Program-made: the position numbers and the translations under genes | The notes under the pieces: generated by a model | Told to the model about the DNA's origin: nothing | Databases searched by the model: none | The model's input: the letters and a program-made list of their open reading frames with translations, nothing else | Part shown: positions 31,543 to 35,198 of the stretch, one piece after another | How the letters are laid out: each line of letters starts with the position of its first letter | Numbering within the stretch: position 1 is the first letter of the stretch | Assembly (NCBI GenBank): GCA_050258555.1 | Contig: JBLMZA010000055.1 | Location: forward strand, 1 to 35,198 | Direction of reading: 5' to 3' | DNA length: 35,198 nucleotides | Origin: CAISDA01 sp050258555 | Lineage (GTDB): Bacteria; Bacteroidota; Ignavibacteria; UBA10030; UBA8401

Positions 31543-34500
31543 CTATAGCTCCTTAACTACGACAAATGTCATATCGTCAGCCTGCGGTTTATTTCCACAC
31601 CAGTTTTTAGCACTCTTCAACAGCCTATCGATTACCTGCTGCGATGCACTCTCTCCTGAATCCTTTAAAATTGAGACGATCCGCTCATACTCATACATCT
31701 CCATCTGTTCGTTAAATAACTCTGGTAAACCGTCTGATAAAAGAAGGAGAATGTCTCCTTTAGACATAGTAAATGAACGCTCCTGATACGGAAAATTATT
31801 CACAGCTCCGAGAGGCATGCCTTTGATCAGGATTTTTTCCACCGAGCTTTCTGCCTTTCTCAATAAAAATGCAGGGGGCATTCCTGAAGAAGAAATGCAG
31901 ACGTTATTCCCTTTTATCCTGACAATACTCAGCGCCATAAAAATTTTTTCCATATTCATATTCTTCATGATACCCGTGCACTTATGGAAGAATTCAGGGA
32001 TACGCATGTCGTCACCGAGGTCTTTGAACAAACTTTTTGTGATCACAACCATGTTTCCCGCACGCATTCCATGACCTGTGGCATCACCGACAGCGATAGT
32101 CAGAACTCCGCTTTTAGAAAGATTGAAGTCATAATAATCTCCGCCAACCTCTGTTGCTGTTTTCATGTACACAGCGATATCGAGATGCGGCACGTGGGGG
32201 ATTTGTTTGGGAAGCATTGCCAACTGCAAATTGCGCGCTTCTTCAAGCTCTCTGGTTTTTCTTTCATCTTCAGCTTTATATGCAATAGCTTCCATCTCCG
32301 CTGCATGAGCATGCGCCTCAGCTGTCTGGGCATGCAATTCAGTTTCGCGGATTCTGGACTTTTCCTGTTCGCGGTGCCTGACCCATCGTATGATCATGTA
32401 CGCGGTGCCTAAAATCATAAGCACATAGACAATGTACGCAAGCCGTGTTTGCCACCATGGGGGATGAATAATGATAACGAGAGTTGCTTCTTTTTCCGAC
32501 CATATCCCATCGCCGTTTGATCCCATCGCATGAAAAATATATTTCCCCGGATTCAAATTTGTATAAACGGCCAGTCTGTTTGTCCCCCCGTGTCTCCAAC
32601 CGTCGTCATAATTTTCGAGCCAATATTGATATTGATTATATTCCGGGTAGGCAAAATGCAGAGCGGTCATCTCAATGGTAATATCATTTTCAAAATGATG
32701 TAATTGAATTTCTCTTGTAAAAGGGACATCCTGTTTGAGGGGTGAATCCCCGCCGATAGGCAGTGAGTTATCTCCGATTTTGAAGTCAGTCAAAAGAATA
32801 TTGGGCGGCACTGAATTGAGTTTGAGATTCTTTGGATGAAACTTCACCAGGCCGTCATATAGCGTAGATAAGTAGATAGTACCGTCATCCATCTTCACGC
32901 CGCCAACATGCAGGCAATTACCCGGCAAACCATGTTGTTCTGTGAACATGATGAATCTCTCAGACTGTGGATCAAATTTCAACAAGCCGCCGCCTTCCGT
33001 AGCACACCAAAGGAACCCATCTTCATCCTCTAAAATAATATTAACCTTGTCGCATGTTATCCCCAGGGGATGAGCGAACAATTTTACAGTGCCGCTTTCA
33101 CTGTTAAAAAGCCCTAATCCTTTCCCGTCTGTCCCAATCCATAATCGTCCCCCGGAATCAAAACATAGAGTCAGTACAAGCAGGCCTTCAAGGTAGTAAG
33201 AAAACGTGTTTTTCTTTCTATCATAGCAATATAGGCCATTCACTGTTCCAACCCATACTCTATGCTTTTCATCTTCAGCAAAGCACATCACATTGACATC
33301 TGGCGGGGGTCCGGAATCATATGCAGATGAATACCTGATGAAAGAATTCCTGACCGGGTCATAGCTATTTAAACCATCGTGTGCACCTATCCATATCATA
33401 TTCCGGCTATCCTGAAATAAACACCAGATATCGCGGCTGCTGATACTTGTTGAATCATTTTCTTTGGGAAGATATTGAACGTATTTTCCATTATTAAGGC
33501 GTTTAATGAGACCGCTGCCGTACGAAGCTATCCATAATGAATGCTCTTTGTCTTCCAGAACATTTGGTATCTTCGAAAACACGATGCCATCAGACAGCAT
33601 CGTATCCAGTTTTTTATCCTGAATAAATGAGAGTTTCCGGTTTACTTGATCATATTGCATAAGTCCATTTGAACTCCCGACCCAAAGTTTTGAAGGATCA
33701 TTTTGGCATTTTTTGATGCCATACAATGTGGGCTTTTGTTGGTTTTTATCAATCGGAGCCGGAATATGCTCAAAGTAGCAGCTTGAAGGATTCAATTTCA
33801 CAACACCGCGGAAGTCTCTGCTGAACCACAGTGAATTAAAACTGTCCTTATAAAAAGCAGTTAACTCTTCCTCACCGAGGTTCTTTTTGGTGCTGACATT
33901 ATCTGCATACTTTTGTATCTGATGAGTTTCTCCCTTTACAAGAAATATTGTTGTACCGGAAACTGTCCACACAGTACCGTCTTTATCACCGTAAAAGGGT
34001 CTCAATAGCCGGTTCTTGCCCGGACGCTCCTCACTGCCATTGATTAAAATGAAATTTTCATGCTCTGTATCATAATATGATAAACCTCTTTTCGTATATG
34101 CCCACAACCGGTTCATGCCATCCTGCAAGATAAACCCGCAAGAATCAGTTGGCACACGGCAATTGGTGGAATTCGCATGGGAATATTGAATTAATTTTTT
34201 AGTGCGATGGTCAAACCGAAAGACCCCCTGTCCCCTCGTAGCTATCCACAACCTTTTACTGTTATCCTCAAACAGTGATACAACCATTGCGGTATCAAGT
34301 ATACCGGAACGCAAAGAAGTTCGTGAAGCAGGGATGAAATCATCAGAAGTTCTATTATATAGGTTTAAACCCCGTAATGTGCCTATCCATAGATTTCCAT
34401 GAACGTCCTCGATGATGGGAGTCAATGGGTGCGGATAAAGAATTGAAATAGCGGCAATATCATGACTGATACTTGAACTATTCCCGGCATCGTGATGATA

Positions 34501-35052
34501 GTGAACCAACTTCTCCGAATGAATATCAAACCGGGCAATATTTTCATTACCAATTACAATCCAGATATTATCAAATGAATCAATAAAAAGACGAGAGGGG
34601 TGCCAGCCTCTTTGACTTCGGCCTATGGTGGTTGAATCATCCTCCCGCAGTGTGAAGCTCCAAAAGCGGTTGGTCCTGGGATCATATTTCGTTAAATACC
34701 CGTCTGCAACTGCCAGCCATAGGTTTCCATATCGATCTTCAGATATTTGAATAATTCCGGTTGAAGGGACACTATACGGATTGTTTGTGTCAGGCAGGAA
34801 GGTCTTAAATTTATAACCGTCATATCTGGCAAGACCATTTAGGGTTGCAATCCATAAATATCCCTGGTGATCTTGATAGATGTCCCAGATACGGGAGTGA
34901 GGCAGGCCATTATCCACTGAAAAGTGCTGGCTTTTAAACTCAACAGATTGACCAAAAACCGCAATCGCCGGAATGATGAAAAGCAAACCGGCAATGTTGA
35001 AGAAAGGTTTTTTCCGCATTGAGGTGGTGGCTAATTTGAAGCGCTTCGGCAT
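31543..35052 (-). CDS. Propeller sensor fused to SpoIIE/RsbU-type PP2C phosphatase
   Basis: The 1169-residue protein has a signal peptide (about 1-35; Met12 at 35019 is an equally good start, MRKKPFFNIAGLL). Reg_prop repeats (two-component-regulator propeller) run from about 45 to 745, seen as repeated LWIATxNGL or LWIGTxxGL units. A Y_Y_Y domain lies at about 750-862, a transmembrane helix at about 870-892, and a coiled coil at about 893-945. The cytoplasmic SpoIIE phosphatase domain follows (about 950-1169). Metal ligands are visible in TEVGGDYYDF (Asp972), VGDATGHGM (Asp990), LLSDGLPE (Asp1107) and QADDMTFV (Asp1159, Asp1160). Most Reg_prop/Y_Y_Y sensors end in histidine kinase or AraC domains; here the signal would drive dephosphorylation of a Ser/Thr target such as an anti-anti-sigma factor. 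No such partner is adjacent. Base composition is clearly more AT-rich than the rest of the window. Confidence 0.9.
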   Translation of the reverse strand: MPKRFKLATTSMRKKPFFNIAGLLFIIPAIAVFGQSVEFKSQHFSVDNGLPHSRIWDIYQDHQGYLWIATLNGLARYDGYKFKTFLPDTNNPYSVPSTGIIQISEDRYGNLWLAVADGYLTKYDPRTNRFWSFTLREDDSTTIGRSQRGWHPSRLFIDSFDNIWIVIGNENIARFDIHSEKLVHYHHDAGNSSSISHDIAAISILYPHPLTPIIEDVHGNLWIGTLRGLNLYNRTSDDFIPASRTSLRSGILDTAMVVSLFEDNSKRLWIATRGQGVFRFDHRTKKLIQYSHANSTNCRVPTDSCGFILQDGMNRLWAYTKRGLSYYDTEHENFILINGSEERPGKNRLLRPFYGDKDGTVWTVSGTTIFLVKGETHQIQKYADNVSTKKNLGEEELTAFYKDSFNSLWFSRDFRGVVKLNPSSCYFEHIPAPIDKNQQKPTLYGIKKCQNDPSKLWVGSSNGLMQYDQVNRKLSFIQDKKLDTMLSDGIVFSKIPNVLEDKEHSLWIASYGSGLIKRLNNGKYVQYLPKENDSTSISSRDIWCLFQDSRNMIWIGAHDGLNSYDPVRNSFIRYSSAYDSGPPPDVNVMCFAEDEKHRVWVGTVNGLYCYDRKKNTFSYYLEGLLVLTLCFDSGGRLWIGTDGKGLGLFNSESGTVKLFAHPLGITCDKVNIILEDEDGFLWCATEGGGLLKFDPQSERFIMFTEQHGLPGNCLHVGGVKMDDGTIYLSTLYDGLVKFHPKNLKLNSVPPNILLTDFKIGDNSLPIGGDSPLKQDVPFTREIQLHHFENDITIEMTALHFAYPEYNQYQYWLENYDDGWRHGGTNRLAVYTNLNPGKYIFHAMGSNGDGIWSEKEATLVIIIHPPWWQTRLAYIVYVLMILGTAYMIIRWVRHREQEKSRIRETELHAQTAEAHAHAAEMEAIAYKAEDERKTRELEEARNLQLAMLPKQIPHVPHLDIAVYMKTATEVGGDYYDFNLSKSGVLTIAVGDATGHGMRAGNMVVITKSLFKDLGDDMRIPEFFHKCTGIMKNMNMEKIFMALSIVRIKGNNVCISSSGMPPAFLLRKAESSVEKILIKGMPLGAVNNFPYQERSFTMSKGDILLLLSDGLPELFNEQMEMYEYERIVSILKDSGESASQQVIDRLLKSAKNWCGNKPQADDMTFVVVKEL

Positions 35053-35198
35053 TCATTAGCACCGATTCTCGAGCTGGACTCACGACTGCTGCCGCGTCGG
35101 CGAGCCAGTCCGATACGCCAATGTACCGTTCGGCGGCATCGAACGCAAGCTCCTGTCATCAATTCACGACCGATTTTGAACAACTCGCAATTCAAAGA
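35053..35198. other. GC-rich flank, possible end of a gene fragment
   Basis: Composition returns abruptly to that of the main chromosome just upstream of the phosphatase gene. A plus-strand frame is open from 35060 to a TGA at 35179 (39 codons, containing RYANVPFGGIERKLL) but follows a TAG and has no start codon or recognisable family. It may be the tail of a broken gene or chance. No promoter is apparent for the phosphatase gene. Confidence 0.25.

Noticed and set aside
1..35198. CRISPR array, prophage or insertion-sequence gene
   Set aside because: No regularly spaced repeats, cas genes, transposase or integrase motifs were found. The only tandem repeat is the 14-bp pair at 30644-30671.

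Overview
The window is a 35.2 kb piece of a GC-rich chromosome from the Bacteroidota/Chlorobiota side of the tree. An Ignavibacteria- or Kapabacteria-like organism fits best. The reasons are a T9SS-type secretion tail with the NYPNPFNPST signature, an ECF sigma/FecR/TonB-receptor signalling unit, carboxypeptidase-regulatory-domain TonB receptors, a Reg_prop/Y_Y_Y sensor and an ATP-citrate-lyase-like gene pair. This placement is inference from gene content; no phylogenetic marker was aligned. Unlike textbook Bacteroidota, several intergenic regions carry sigma70-like TTGxxx-N16/18-TATxxT boxes, and some genes have clear Shine-Dalgarno sequences.

Layout. 1-3449: the 3' part of a PLP-dependent decarboxylase, then a TonB-dependent receptor. 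3450-6713: a CHASE-PAS membrane sensor with a terminal cysteine motif (minus) and a divergent secreted transglutaminase-like protein (plus). 6755-11225: a minus-strand surface-signalling operon running ECF sigma factor, FecR anti-sigma factor, STN-containing TonB receptor. 11281-11450: tRNA-Glu(CUC) with its promoter and terminator. 11596-16243: a PpiD/SurA-like folding factor, an outer-membrane barrel, and the overlapping shikimate genes aroK-aroB. 16373-20449: an export operon (membrane-fusion protein, MacB-type permease, TolC-like channel) with no ATPase gene. 20549-24541: housekeeping genes (PTS IIA, hisS, an unknown small protein, lgt, rlmB). 24547-28621: a minus-strand pair resembling ATP-citrate lyase but with an unusually long large subunit and an altered active site. 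28773-31384: a T9SS-tailed repeat protein, a cysteine-cluster protein and an F420-type dinucleotide-binding oxidoreductase. 31397-31477: the 3' half of a tRNA-Val(CAC) running into a perfect 18-bp inverted repeat. 31543-35052: one visibly AT-richer gene for a 1169-residue propeller sensor fused to a PP2C/SpoIIE phosphatase. GC-rich sequence resumes sharply after it.

How the parts relate. Envelope functions dominate: two TonB receptors, surface signalling, periplasmic folding, an outer-membrane barrel, tripartite export, lipoprotein modification and T9SS secretion. The least ordinary elements are the ATP-citrate-lyase-like pair (long insertion, His-to-Asn change in the lyase triad) and the AT-rich phosphatase sensor beside a tRNA remnant. 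No CRISPR array, rRNA, transposase or integrase was seen. No stretch longer than 300 bases lacks a feature.
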